From contig JAUVNS010000013.1 in the NCBI GenBank assembly GCA_030599585.1, positions 1-64,000 on the forward strand: a stretch of DNA of 64,000 nucleotides. The letters run 5' to 3'. Both the position numbers and the translations under genes were made by a program. The stretch is from Promethearchaeota archaeon. Lineage in GTDB: Archaea > Asgardarchaeota > Lokiarchaeia > Sigyniarchaeales > SOKP01. The notes below the pieces were generated by a model that was given only the letters and a program-made list of their open reading frames with translations, had not been told where the DNA came from and did not search any database. This document shows positions 52,437-62,197 of the stretch, in pieces (within the stretch, counting starts at the first letter, position 1; each line of letters opens with the position of its first letter).

Positions 52437-52910
52437 ATGGGGACAGAAGAAAGAAAAGTAAGCTTATATGATATGTTACCAGTAATGAATAAAGAAAAAG
52501 CTACTAAATTCCTCATCTATGGATTATTAGTAGCAATCATTTTTGGTACTATACTCATGATTAGTAAATCAATTGCAGATAATGCTTCCATATGGCTATC
52601 ATTAGAAAACCAACAAAACGAAATGAACTATATGCAAGGATTATACGGGTATAACGATTACATCGTAAAGATTGAAAGAGCGCTTTTAATCAGATATTGG
52701 ATGGAATATCAAGTAATCATCGTTGGAAATATAGCTAGAATAGGTGTAAATGTTGGTTTATTCTTCATTGTTGTAGGATTTCTGAGTTTTGCTTTAAATG
52801 ACAAATTTGACGAAAAATCACGAAGAATATATCTTATTCTAGCCGGTGCTATTCTGTTTGTAATCATGGTGACCACATTTTTCTCTCAAATTGCGATAAT
52901 TGTATCTTAA
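52437..52910 (+). CDS. Three-helix membrane protein (unknown)
   Basis: The 157-residue protein has hydrophobic segments at about 24-44, 98-120 and 132-155, with an external loop of about 50 residues that contains YMQGLYGYNDYIV. The family is not recognised. It is co-transcribed with the preceding membrane protein gene (6-bp gap). Confidence 0.65.
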   Translation: MGTEERKVSLYDMLPVMNKEKATKFLIYGLLVAIIFGTILMISKSIADNASIWLSLENQQNEMNYMQGLYGYNDYIVKIERALLIRYWMEYQVIIVGNIARIGVNVGLFFIVVGFLSFALNDKFDEKSRRIYLILAGAILFVIMVTTFFSQIAIIVS

Positions 52911-53016
52911 ATCTAAATAATTTTTTTCTTTTTTTTATATCTTTAACTAAGAAAGAATATATATCATACATCAATTAACTATAAATTACTCCTAATTTCA
53001 GTAGGTAAATCTCACT

Positions 53017-54231
53017 ATGAACTCTGAACAGGATGATACAAAAAGACAGGAACTAGTTAAGGGTTCGTTCTTGGTGGAATTTATTATATATTTGCTTTTT
53101 GCACTAGGTCCTTTAACGGGTAATGTCATTCTTGTCTTATTTGGAGTACTGTCTGCTGATTTTTCTGTTTTACCAAGTGATTTGTTAATAACCATCCCCT
53201 CGTTTATGTTCCCATTTGCCTTCGTGCAATTATTTTCAGGGGCAATTTCAGATGTAAAGGGCAGATACACGGTAATTTTATTAGGTCTGTCAATTTTTGG
53301 AATGGGAATGATTCTAGCGTCTTTATCGTTCTCCCTAATAATCTTTGTTTTAGCTAATGTATTAGGTGGAATTGGTTTTGGTTTTGTAAACCCAGTTTTA
53401 ATAGCGTTAATCACAGATATAACCCCCGGACCGAAAATCTCGAAAAAAATGGGATTACTAGGCGCTGTTGCTAATTTAGCAGTTGGGTTTGGTCCTTTAT
53501 TAGCTGGACAAATATTAATAGTAGGGTGGAGGTATCTTTATGTAATTTTTGTTGTTATCACTGTTGTAGGTTTCATAATAATCTTTAGTCTAAAAAGAAG
53601 CCAACCAAAAACTTCATCAGAAATGGAAATCCGAGAATTTTTCTCCCACTTGAAGATAGAAATTCGAAGACCTGTAGTACTACTGTTGATTTTGTCAGCT
53701 TTTTTAGTTTCCCACACTTCTATCGCAGCGATTATTTGGACTTCGCGATCGTTTACGCATATAATTCCTGAGAATATTTCAGGTGTGGTTCTATTACTTT
53801 ATGGGATCATGGGTTTCGTATCTGCAAATATTGCGGGGATAACGATTAAGAAGAGAGGAATTAGGTTTACGCTGTCTATTGCATTGATTTCACTTATTAT
53901 AGGTGACATAATTTTAGTTGTATTCGGTGATAATAGTTTGGAAGCCCTAGTTTTAACCACTACAGGTTTGATTTTTATGGGCTTCGCGGGCGGATTATTA
54001 TTTACTTCTCTCATGTACTACAGTCAAACGTTATCTAAAGAAAGGAGAGGTGCTCTAGCTGGTTTAACTACAGCAGGGCAATTTATTGGAATTGCTTTTG
54101 TTACGATAACTCTTGAACCTTTTTTTAATTCTGGTGGAATTTCCTTAGTTTACCTGATAATTCTAATGATTTCTATAATACTTTGTGTTATTTTACTATT
54201 GTTAGATAAATTCGCAAAAAAGACAAAATAA
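53017..54231 (+). CDS. MFS transporter
   Basis: The 404-residue protein has about twelve transmembrane helices and the MFS loop motif SGAISDVKGRYTVILLG. The second half repeats the layout (ANIAGITIKKRGIRFTLS). The LGGIGFGFVNPVLIALITD helix 5 pattern resembles drug/solute antiporters of the Bcr or DHA1 type. It probably exports or exchanges a small organic solute; the substrate is unknown. ATG 53017 is 106 bp after the previous gene. It is convergent with the HdrA paralogue. Confidence 0.8.
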   Translation: MNSEQDDTKRQELVKGSFLVEFIIYLLFALGPLTGNVILVLFGVLSADFSVLPSDLLITIPSFMFPFAFVQLFSGAISDVKGRYTVILLGLSIFGMGMILASLSFSLIIFVLANVLGGIGFGFVNPVLIALITDITPGPKISKKMGLLGAVANLAVGFGPLLAGQILIVGWRYLYVIFVVITVVGFIIIFSLKRSQPKTSSEMEIREFFSHLKIEIRRPVVLLLILSAFLVSHTSIAAIIWTSRSFTHIIPENISGVVLLLYGIMGFVSANIAGITIKKRGIRFTLSIALISLIIGDIILVVFGDNSLEALVLTTTGLIFMGFAGGLLFTSLMYYSQTLSKERRGALAGLTTAGQFIGIAFVTITLEPFFNSGGISLVYLIILMISIILCVILLLLDKFAKKTK

Positions 54232-54260
54232 CTAGTTATCATTTGTAAAATAAATCTATA

Positions 54261-57023
54261 TTAATTTAGAACGGTAACTTCTTCTTTATCGCTCATTTTT
54301 TCCTCGGTTTTCACTTTATCTAAGAAGTATGGATCCATTATAGTGGAAATTTGCTTAAAATCGTAATGCGTGGCCTCAATTGCTTTTAAGTGACAAGTTG
54401 CAGAACATTTTCCACATCCTTTGCATAATGATGAATTAATAACAGCTTTTTTAACTGGTATACTCACATCTTCAAAGGTTTGTTTCATATCTACAAGTGA
54501 AATTGCTTTAAAGGCACACACTTCCGTGCAATTGCCACATCCATTACACTTTTCAATAGTTATTTTCATATCTTTAAAGTAGCATTCTATAGATAATAGA
54601 AACGATAGAAATTCTAATTTGGATGTTGATATTTCCTTTATACTTAAAAATCTACTTGCACGACCTGCGGCCCCATTTGACTCCAACATAGAATCTTGAA
54701 CATTTTTTGGCCATAGAGCACAGCCACATACAAAAATCCCTTGCCCTGCAAAATCTAAAGGTCGTAATTTCGTATGAGCTTCAATAAAAAACCCATTTTC
54801 ATCCAAGGGTATATTCAAGATATTTGACAAAGACTTAATATCAGCAGGAGGAACCATAGGCGTAGAGAGTATAACAAGATCAGTGTTGAAGTTAAGAATA
54901 TTATTATTGTTAAGATCATCATGTAAGGTTATTTCATATTTTTCTGGATCACTATTCAGTTTTGCTATCTCAGGAATATTATCTATGTCGTATCTTAAAT
55001 ATTTAGCTAACGATTTTCTTTCACTGAAAATCTCTTCGAATTCTTTTTTAGCCATATGAAGATCGCGAAACAACACTAGAATGTTGAGATTAGGTTTAAG
55101 TTCTTTTAGAATTTCAATGTTTTTTATGGCGTTACTACAACAGACATTTGAACAATAAGTAAATCCATTTACTTGTCTTGATTTTACACAAAGTATTACT
55201 GTAACATGTTTAATCTTCCTTAACCAAGATTTATCTACAGTTTTTAATTTCTGTTCCAACTCTAAGAGTGTCACGACATTTTCATTTTTTTCACTATACT
55301 GAAATTGTCCGTGTGGTTTAAACTCCTGACTCCCTGTTGCAACAATAATAACACCAACTTTAATCTCGTGAACATCGTTAGCCTCATCTACGAATACAAT
55401 TTCATAATTCCCAATTGAACCCTTTACCTCCTTAATTATAGAATTTAAATATACTTTAATCCTCGAATTCTTCTTGATTTTATCTTCGATATTATCCAGA
55501 AATTCTAAAGAATCTTGTTTCGCCGGATATAAAAGGTTTATAAATTTTAAATTTCCTCCTAATTGGTCCTCTTTTTCAATAATAATCGTATCGTATCCTT
55601 GTTTACTTATATTTAATGCCGCTCCCATCCCTGAAACTCCACCACCTATTATTAAAGCTCTTGGTGTTATGGTAACAGTTTTATCTTTTGATTGATGGTC
55701 TTTTACACTTGCTTTTACCTGGGAATATCTTGCAGAATTTAATAAAGTTGCTACATGTCCTGCTACTCCACTAGCATCAGCAGCAGTTTCTGTTATATTC
55801 ATCGGACCCTGACAGAAGCCACATAAAAAGATTCCTTCCTTCATAGATAGAGATTTATTGAAGTAGGATTTAGATTTAAAAAACCCGTAATTATCTAATT
55901 CAATTCCTAGTTTTTCAGCTAATAGATTTGTTCCTTCGGAAGAAGTTGTTGGAGCAGCTAAAACTACCATATTTGCTCTAAAAGTCTTATCCTCTTCGGT
56001 TTTTAAATCCCTATAATGTATAAGTAAATCTTTTGTATCCGGTTCTTCTTCAATTTTATAGATCTTTGTGTGAAAATATTCTATGCCAAAGTTTTCTTGG
56101 GAACTTCTAGTATATTCGTAAAAGTTTTTACCAAAAACTCTAATATTATGCCTGAAGATTGAAACTTGTGTGTTTTCCGAATAGGTTTTAGTTAAAATTG
56201 CATTTTTTACAGTATACATGCAGCACACACGTGAACAATATGGAATATCTCCTTTTGAATTATTAGAACTAACACAATTGATAAAAACTATTTTTTGAGG
56301 TTCTTTTTCATCGCTAGGTCGTAAGATATTTCTACCGAAAGGTCCAGTAGGACTAATGAATCGTTCATATTCTAAACCAGTGACAACATTTTTATATTGA
56401 TAACCCCACTTTTCCGGTAAATTGTCACCAGAAATATCAAAACCAGTTGCAACCACAATAGCTCCGACTTTGAATTGAATTTCCTGTGTTTTTTGGTTAA
56501 AATCTATCGCACCCACCTTGCAAACTTTACTACAAACTCCACACACATCTCTATTTAGATATAAACACATCTTTGGATCAATTAGATATACTGGTGGGGT
56601 TGCCTGTAGAAAAGGTATATAGACCGATTTTCTTTTTCCCAAATTCAAGTCAAATTTATTAGGAGCTTCAATCTTTGGACATTTTGCAGCACATTCGCCA
56701 CAACCTCTGCATTTTGTTTCATCAATAAATCGGGGTTCCTTTTTAATGGTTACGTTGAAATCTCCCAGAGTTCCTGTAATTTCTTGAACCTCTGAAAGAG
56801 TGTATAACTCGATATCAGGATTTTTATATACCGAAACCATTTTAGGAGCCAATACACATAAACTACAATCATTATTTGGAAAAAGCTTGTCAAATTGTGC
56901 CATTCGGCCTCCGATGGATGGTTCCCTTTCAACTAAATAAACTTTAAATCCAAGTTCGGTTAAATCTAGGGAGGTTTGAATTCCTGCGATGCCTCCCCCA
57001 ATAACTAACACAGACCCTTCCAT
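54261..57023 (-). CDS. HdrA-like flavoprotein, second paralogue (lacks the HdrA N-terminal domain between its two FAD modules)
   Basis: The 920-residue protein has two FAD modules in tandem. Module 1 begins VLVIGGGIAGIQTSLDL, has NDCSLCVLAPKM and an inserted ferredoxin (CRGCGECAAKCPKIEAPNKF; CGVCSKVC). Module 2 begins ALIIGGGVSGMGAALN near residue 460. The C-terminus has two more ferredoxin motifs (CNGCGNCTEVC, CKGCGKCSATC). Compared with the 57827-60913 protein, about 110-125 residues between the modules are missing (the CHCG ... SCTPRTHE domain). ATG 57023 has an AAGGTG site upstream. It is downstream of the mvhD gene after 333-345 bp and may have its own promoter. It could serve as an alternative electron-carrier subunit. 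Confidence 0.85.
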   Translation of the reverse strand: MEGSVLVIGGGIAGIQTSLDLTELGFKVYLVEREPSIGGRMAQFDKLFPNNDCSLCVLAPKMVSVYKNPDIELYTLSEVQEITGTLGDFNVTIKKEPRFIDETKCRGCGECAAKCPKIEAPNKFDLNLGKRKSVYIPFLQATPPVYLIDPKMCLYLNRDVCGVCSKVCKVGAIDFNQKTQEIQFKVGAIVVATGFDISGDNLPEKWGYQYKNVVTGLEYERFISPTGPFGRNILRPSDEKEPQKIVFINCVSSNNSKGDIPYCSRVCCMYTVKNAILTKTYSENTQVSIFRHNIRVFGKNFYEYTRSSQENFGIEYFHTKIYKIEEEPDTKDLLIHYRDLKTEEDKTFRANMVVLAAPTTSSEGTNLLAEKLGIELDNYGFFKSKSYFNKSLSMKEGIFLCGFCQGPMNITETAADASGVAGHVATLLNSARYSQVKASVKDHQSKDKTVTITPRALIIGGGVSGMGAALNISKQGYDTIIIEKEDQLGGNLKFINLLYPAKQDSLEFLDNIEDKIKKNSRIKVYLNSIIKEVKGSIGNYEIVFVDEANDVHEIKVGVIIVATGSQEFKPHGQFQYSEKNENVVTLLELEQKLKTVDKSWLRKIKHVTVILCVKSRQVNGFTYCSNVCCSNAIKNIEILKELKPNLNILVLFRDLHMAKKEFEEIFSERKSLAKYLRYDIDNIPEIAKLNSDPEKYEITLHDDLNNNNILNFNTDLVILSTPMVPPADIKSLSNILNIPLDENGFFIEAHTKLRPLDFAGQGIFVCGCALWPKNVQDSMLESNGAAGRASRFLSIKEISTSKLEFLSFLLSIECYFKDMKITIEKCNGCGNCTEVCAFKAISLVDMKQTFEDVSIPVKKAVINSSLCKGCGKCSATCHLKAIEATHYDFKQISTIMDPYFLDKVKTEEKMSDKEEVTVLN

Positions 57024-57368
57024 AATTTTAAACACCTTTTTAAAAAACAGAGTTTGTAATTGAAAATCTTTAACAACTCTGTCATGAATCTTTTTTAATT
57101 AAGTAATGGAGAGTTAAAATTATTATATAAATATTATCGTGATAAATTATCACAAAACGACAAAACAAATGAAATATTTTTTGTTTTATGACATGATTTC
57201 GATTTTTTTGATCAATTATAAACATTTATAGAATAAAAAGTGATTTAAAGTGACATTTTAAAATTAATAAATTCTTTTAAGTTTAAAATTGAAACTCTAT
57301 TCATAAAAAATTGAATTTTAAATAATTAGATTCGAAGATTCCACTAGACTTGGAAGGAAAATAATGTT
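57024..57368. other. 345-bp gap between mvhD and the second hdrA
   Basis: No gene is seen. The stretch is very AT-rich and probably holds a promoter for the downstream (minus-strand) hdrA paralogue, for example a TATA-like ttataaatatta near 57121-57131 read on the plus strand. A tatcgtgataaattatcac inverted-repeat-like stretch lies near 57134-57153. Confidence 0.4.
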
Positions 57369-57806
57369 TTAAAAAAACTTAAGAGGCCCTAATCCTTTAA
57401 TTTCGTTAGTAAACTCTGTGATTAAATCAGCAAATCTCCTACCCTCAGATGCGCTAACCCATTCTAGTCGTACTCGCTTCTCATTGATTCCTAATTGTTT
57501 TATTATAATTCTATGTAATTTTTCAAAGCGGTCTTTTGCGTATTCGTTTCCAGTTATATAATGACAATCACCTATATGACACCCTGTTATTAAAACTCCA
57601 TCAGCTCCTTCCTTTAAAGCTTTTAAAACAAACGAAGGATCAACTCTCCCTGAACACATGACTCTCACAATTCTCATATTAGGAGGATATTGAAATCTTG
57701 AGACTCCTGCTAGATCAGCTCCAGCGTACGAGCACCAATTACAGCAAAATACTAGGATTTCAGGTTCAAAATCTTGTTTTACTGCTTTATTTTTTGCTTC
57801 GGGCAT
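57369..57806 (-). CDS. mvhD: MvhD-like [2Fe-2S] electron-transfer subunit
   Basis: The 145-residue protein is MvhD-like: FCCNWCSYAGADLAGVSR, VMCSGRVDPSFVLKAL and GCHIGDCHYITGN carry the Cys ligands of the [2Fe-2S] centre. MvhD links an electron donor to HdrA. The usual MvhA/MvhG hydrogenase genes are not in the window, so the donor could be the FrhB-type subunits encoded upstream. It follows hdrA by 20 bp in the same operon. Confidence 0.9.
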   Translation of the reverse strand: MPEAKNKAVKQDFEPEILVFCCNWCSYAGADLAGVSRFQYPPNMRIVRVMCSGRVDPSFVLKALKEGADGVLITGCHIGDCHYITGNEYAKDRFEKLHRIIIKQLGINEKRVRLEWVSASEGRRFADLITEFTNEIKGLGPLKFF

Positions 57807-57826
57807 AATTTTTTATTGCTTTTTTT

Positions 57827-60800
57827 TTATTCTAATAGATAAGATTCAATCATTGCATAAATCTGGTCAAAATCATAATGTTTCACAGATATAGCACCAT
57901 TTTGGCAGGTTGCAGCACAAGTACCACATCCTTTACATAAGGCTGAATTTATAAAAGATTTTGAAACTTTTAAGCTGACTTCTTCAAAGTCCAGCATTGC
58001 ATCTATAAGTTCAATCGCATTATATGGGCAAACGGATTCACATTTCCCACAGCCAATACATCTCTCTTGATTTACTTCCGCTATAAGCCCTGACGTTTTA
58101 ATTGTTTTAGCACTTAAAAATCGACTAGCGCGACCTGCAGCACCATTTGCTTGAGATATTGAATCTTGGATATTTTTTGGCCATTGCGCACATCCACATA
58201 GAAAGATACCCTCTGTTGCAAAATCCAAAGGACGTAATTTAACATGTGCTTCTAAAAAGAATCTGTTTTTATCTAATGGTACTTTTAGCATTTTCGCTAG
58301 TTCCTGTAGGTTTTCTGGAGGGACCATGGGAGTTGATAATACAACCAAATCCGTTTCAAATTGAAGTTGATCTTGTAAATTTGTCTCAAATACGGATACT
58401 TGATATTTTTCAGGTTTTTCGTTTATTTTCACAATCTCTGGTTGTCCTTCTAAGTCATATCTTAGGAGCATACTCTCCTTTCTCCTATCACGATAATATT
58501 CTTCGAACTCTTTTTTAGCCATCTGAAAATCGCGGTATAACGCAACTATTTCAAGCTCGGGCTTTAATTCTTTTAAAATGCTTATATTTTTTAAACTCAC
58601 GCCACAACATACATTTGAGCAATAAGTAATACCTTCTTTCTGTCTGGCATTAACGCAGAGGATTACTGTTATGCGATTGATTCCATCGAGCCAAGATTTA
58701 TCATCACCTTTCAATTTTTTTTCTAATTCTAATTGAGTAATGACATTTTTATTTTTCTCACTATATTGAAATAAACCTTCTGGTTTTAACTCAAGGGCGC
58801 CAGTTGCAACTATTATTGTGCCGACTTTTACATCTTGAATGTTTTCTTCCTTGGAATCAATAATTGAGACATTATAATTACCAATAAACCCCTTAATCTC
58901 TTTAAATTTTGAACTTAAGAAAACCTGGATGTTTTTACTTTTCTCAACTTTATTCTTTATCTCGTTTAAAAATTTTGTTGCGTCTTCATGTATAGGATAT
59001 AAAATATTAAGATCGTTGAGATTTCCTCCTAGTTTGTTTTCTTTTTCAACAATATAAGTTTGAAATCCTTGACTAGCAAGATTGAGAGCAGCAGTCATTC
59101 CAGATATACCACCACCTATAATTAATGCATTTGGGGTAATATCTAATAACGCTTCGGTTAGCGGTTTCAACAACCGAGCTTTAGCCACGGCCATTCGTAT
59201 TAAATCTTTAGATTTTTCGGTAGCAAATTCATATTCATTCATATGTACCCAAGAACATTGATCTCTTATATTTACCATTTCAAATAGGTATTTATTTAAG
59301 CCAACTTCTACACAAGTTTCTTGAAATAAAGATTCGTGAGTTCTTGGAGTACACGAAGCTATTATAAATCTATTAAGATTATGTTCTTTAATTATCTCTT
59401 TTATTCTTATTTGTGAATCGCTGGAACATGAATACATGTTATCTTCTACGTGGACGACGTAAGGTAGAGTTTTGACATATTCAACTGCACTTGAAACATC
59501 TACATATTTACCTATGTTGATTCCACAGTGACAGATAAGAACCCCTATCCGTGGTTCATCCGTTATTTTTATTTCTCTTTCAGGCTCAATACCTTCTTTT
59601 TCTCTAATTTCGTTGAATTTCACCGAGTTTAGTATCATTGCGACTTGAGATGCTACTCCGCTCGCGTCAGCAACAGTTTCAGGTATATCCATTGGCCCTT
59701 GACAAAAACCACATAGAAAAATTCCTTCTTTTGATGATAAAGATTTATTAAAATATGATTGTTCTTTGTAGAAATTATATTTATCTAGCTCTACATCTAA
59801 AATTTCAGCCATTTCATTTGTTCCCTTTGTAGGAACTAAGGGTGTTGCTAAAACAACTAGGTTAGCTCTAAAATCAGAAAATTTGCCAGTTTTTAGATCC
59901 TCATAACGAATAAGTAAGTCGTTATTTTCCTTATCCTCTTCGATTGTACTTATTTTCGTCTGAAAGTATTTTACTCCGTATTCGTCTTGAGCTCTTTGGG
60001 TAAATTCATAAAAGTTTTTACCATAGGCTCTAATATCATGCCTAAAGACATAACAATCGGAATTATCTGAGTGTTCTTTTGTAATAATAGCTTCTTTTGC
60101 AGTATACATACAACACACACTTGAACAATAAGGCACATTCTCATGGAGATCTCTTGATCCTGCGCACTGAACGAAAGCAATTTTCTGAGGTTCTTTCTGA
60201 TCACTTGGCCGCAAGACATGCCCTTCAAATGGTCCGGAAGCGCATAGTATCCTTTCGTATTCTAGTGCGCTCACTACATTTTGGTATTTATATCCCCATC
60301 TTGAAGATAACTGTTCAGCTGGCATGTCAAATCCAGTTGCTACTACGATTGCTCCGACATTGATTTCTATATCTTGAGGTTTTTGTTCATAATCAATCGC
60401 TTCCACTGTACATACTTTTGCGCAAACTCCGCATACGCCTTTTGTCATCTTCAGGCAGAGTTCTGGGTCAATTAAATATACTGGTGGAACTGCTTGAGGG
60501 AAAGGAATGTATATGGACTTTCTTTTACCTAGGCTCATATCGAACAAATTAGGAACTTCAATCTTTGGGCATTTTGTTGCACAATCTCCACATCCTTTAC
60601 ACGTTGTCTCGTCTACATATCGAGGTTTTTTCAAAACTGTTACAGCAAAATTACCAACTTCTCCACTAATCTTTTTAACTTCATGAAAAGTCATAAGTTC
60701 GATATTAGGATTTCTAAATACTTCGACCATTTTTGGTGCTAGGATACATAGCGAACAGTCATTTGTTGGAAAGGTCTTATCCAACTGCGCCATTCTTCCT

Positions 60801-60913
60801 CCGATTGAAGGTGTTCTTTCCACAAGATATACTTTAAATCCAAGCTCCGTTAAATCTAATGAAGTTTGGATCCCAGCAATTCCCGCTCCAATTACTAGTA
60901 CTGAACCTTCCAT
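57827..60913 (-). CDS. hdrA: HdrA-like flavoprotein with two fused FAD modules (full form)
   Basis: The 1028-residue protein starts VLVIGAGIAGIQTSLDL and has NDCSLCILAPKM and an inserted ferredoxin (CKGCGDCATKCPK; CGVCAKVC). After about residue 455 comes the domain that begins methanogen HdrA (VLICHCGINIGKY, then ASCTPRTHES). A second FAD module (ALIIGGGISGM) and two C-terminal [4Fe-4S] motifs (CIGCGKCESVC, CKGCGTCAATC) follow. HdrA holds the flavin that can bifurcate electrons; here two modules are in one chain. ATG 60913 overlaps the stop of the preceding gene (TAATG), and GGAGGAGAG lies just upstream, so translation is coupled. Confidence 0.9.
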   Translation of the reverse strand: MEGSVLVIGAGIAGIQTSLDLTELGFKVYLVERTPSIGGRMAQLDKTFPTNDCSLCILAPKMVEVFRNPNIELMTFHEVKKISGEVGNFAVTVLKKPRYVDETTCKGCGDCATKCPKIEVPNLFDMSLGKRKSIYIPFPQAVPPVYLIDPELCLKMTKGVCGVCAKVCTVEAIDYEQKPQDIEINVGAIVVATGFDMPAEQLSSRWGYKYQNVVSALEYERILCASGPFEGHVLRPSDQKEPQKIAFVQCAGSRDLHENVPYCSSVCCMYTAKEAIITKEHSDNSDCYVFRHDIRAYGKNFYEFTQRAQDEYGVKYFQTKISTIEEDKENNDLLIRYEDLKTGKFSDFRANLVVLATPLVPTKGTNEMAEILDVELDKYNFYKEQSYFNKSLSSKEGIFLCGFCQGPMDIPETVADASGVASQVAMILNSVKFNEIREKEGIEPEREIKITDEPRIGVLICHCGINIGKYVDVSSAVEYVKTLPYVVHVEDNMYSCSSDSQIRIKEIIKEHNLNRFIIASCTPRTHESLFQETCVEVGLNKYLFEMVNIRDQCSWVHMNEYEFATEKSKDLIRMAVAKARLLKPLTEALLDITPNALIIGGGISGMTAALNLASQGFQTYIVEKENKLGGNLNDLNILYPIHEDATKFLNEIKNKVEKSKNIQVFLSSKFKEIKGFIGNYNVSIIDSKEENIQDVKVGTIIVATGALELKPEGLFQYSEKNKNVITQLELEKKLKGDDKSWLDGINRITVILCVNARQKEGITYCSNVCCGVSLKNISILKELKPELEIVALYRDFQMAKKEFEEYYRDRRKESMLLRYDLEGQPEIVKINEKPEKYQVSVFETNLQDQLQFETDLVVLSTPMVPPENLQELAKMLKVPLDKNRFFLEAHVKLRPLDFATEGIFLCGCAQWPKNIQDSISQANGAAGRASRFLSAKTIKTSGLIAEVNQERCIGCGKCESVCPYNAIELIDAMLDFEEVSLKVSKSFINSALCKGCGTCAATCQNGAISVKHYDFDQIYAMIESYLLE

Positions 60914-62184
60914 TACTTACTCTCCTCCTTCATATTGTTGGTATCACTAATCCTAATATGTTTAATTAAAAATTCAGAGAAATCTACAATTTCAATTGAG
61001 GAAATATTTTCATAATCTTTTTGGAGACATGAGAGGTGAATTCTACACTTTGGGCAAGAGGTTACCATTACTGTTCCAGCGTCTTTAGCTTCTAACATCC
61101 TTTTGTACCTAAGAGCTTTTGATTTCTCGTTACAATTCATCCAAGAATTTACACCACAACATAAAGAATTTGATTTGTTATGTTCCATTTCATTAAAGCT
61201 GTAGTTCAACTTTTCGAATTCTTTGAAAATTTCCCTAACCTTTTCAGTGATATTATTTTCTTTAGGTAGAAACCTGCTCAATCTACATGGGTCGTGATAG
61301 GTAAACGATATTTCTTCGTTGAGCTCGCTACTACTTATAAATTCAATTTTACCTTCTTTCCACATTTCATAAATATACTCGATAATATGCTTTACTTCAA
61401 ATTTATCGTTAAAATCTTCAAAGATTTCTGGATAATCAATTTTAAGAGTTCTATAACATTCAGCACAAGCTGTAACAATAGTGGAGACTCCGGCATTCTC
61501 AAACATCTCGATATTTTTCTTTGCTAGTTTAATAAAGGTTTTCAATTTTCCTTGACCCCAGTAAAGATCGTGCCCGCAACAAACTTCATCTTTAAAAACA
61601 ACTATAGGTTCTTTTTCGATTTTACTTAAAATCTGTAATGTACTTATAGCAATAGAGTCTAAATTATCGTGTTCGTAATTAAAAAAAGGTAAGCAACCAA
61701 CATAATATAAAGTATTACCTTTATCTGATATAAGGCAGTCCTTAGGAACCCAATCGAGCGATCTATCGGGATTTATATATGGTCTACTCATTATCTCTGA
61801 AATCGTTGTATAAACTCCTTTGTGTGCTATTAACTCATCAACATTTTTATTTGTTGTATGCCTCATTTTGTATCTAGCCATTCTCGCTAAATCGGCAAAA
61901 TTAATATCTTCGGGACAATCTTTGAGACATTGATTACAGGTTAAACAATCCCATAATACCTCGCTCTCCAATACCTTTTTTTCAAAACCCTCTAAAATTA
62001 ATTGAATTATTTTACTTGGAGTATATATCTGCACTTTACTTAATTGACAAACCCCGCTACAACGACCACATTGATAGCACCTCTTTAAAAGATTTCTTAA
62101 ATTGGGTTCGTAAATTTTATCTAAATATTCTAAAGTATCTCCAAATAACTTCTTTCTTTCAGCTTCTTTTTTTGTTTCTGTTAT
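60913..62184 (-). CDS. HdrC/HdrB-like iron-sulfur protein (CCG domains), probable ATA start
   Basis: The protein has two ferredoxin motifs, CYQCGRCSGVC and CLTCNQCLKDCP (HdrC-like), then two CCG-type regions (CCGHDLYWG ... ACAECYR; CCGVNSWMNCN ... CPKCRIH), as in HdrB/HdrD. These bind [4Fe-4S] and special catalytic clusters that reduce a disulfide or similar substrate. The only standard start, GTG 62034, would cut off the first Cys motif. The frame is open further up to ATA 62184, which has GAGGAG 6 bp upstream, and a stop precedes that. I therefore call ATA as the start. The gene lies 13 bp after the FrhB-like gene and its stop overlaps the hdrA start. Confidence 0.8.
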   Translation of the reverse strand: MTETKKEAERKKLFGDTLEYLDKIYEPNLRNLLKRCYQCGRCSGVCQLSKVQIYTPSKIIQLILEGFEKKVLESEVLWDCLTCNQCLKDCPEDINFADLARMARYKMRHTTNKNVDELIAHKGVYTTISEIMSRPYINPDRSLDWVPKDCLISDKGNTLYYVGCLPFFNYEHDNLDSIAISTLQILSKIEKEPIVVFKDEVCCGHDLYWGQGKLKTFIKLAKKNIEMFENAGVSTIVTACAECYRTLKIDYPEIFEDFNDKFEVKHIIEYIYEMWKEGKIEFISSSELNEEISFTYHDPCRLSRFLPKENNITEKVREIFKEFEKLNYSFNEMEHNKSNSLCCGVNSWMNCNEKSKALRYKRMLEAKDAGTVMVTSCPKCRIHLSCLQKDYENISSIEIVDFSEFLIKHIRISDTNNMKEESK

Positions 62185-62190
62185 TGTACA

Positions 62191-62196
62191 CTCCTC
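62191..62196 (-). promoter_or_regulatory. Ribosome binding site before the ATA start
   Basis: GAGGAG on the minus strand lies 6 bp upstream of the ATA at 62184-62182, in the 13-bp gap after the preceding stop. It supports initiation there instead of at the internal GTG 62034. Confidence 0.5.
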
Positions 62197-62197
62197 A

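Noticed and set aside
62034-62184. A frameshift at the start of the iron-sulfur protein gene
   Set aside because: The upstream coding is in the same frame and continuous; only the start codon is unusual.
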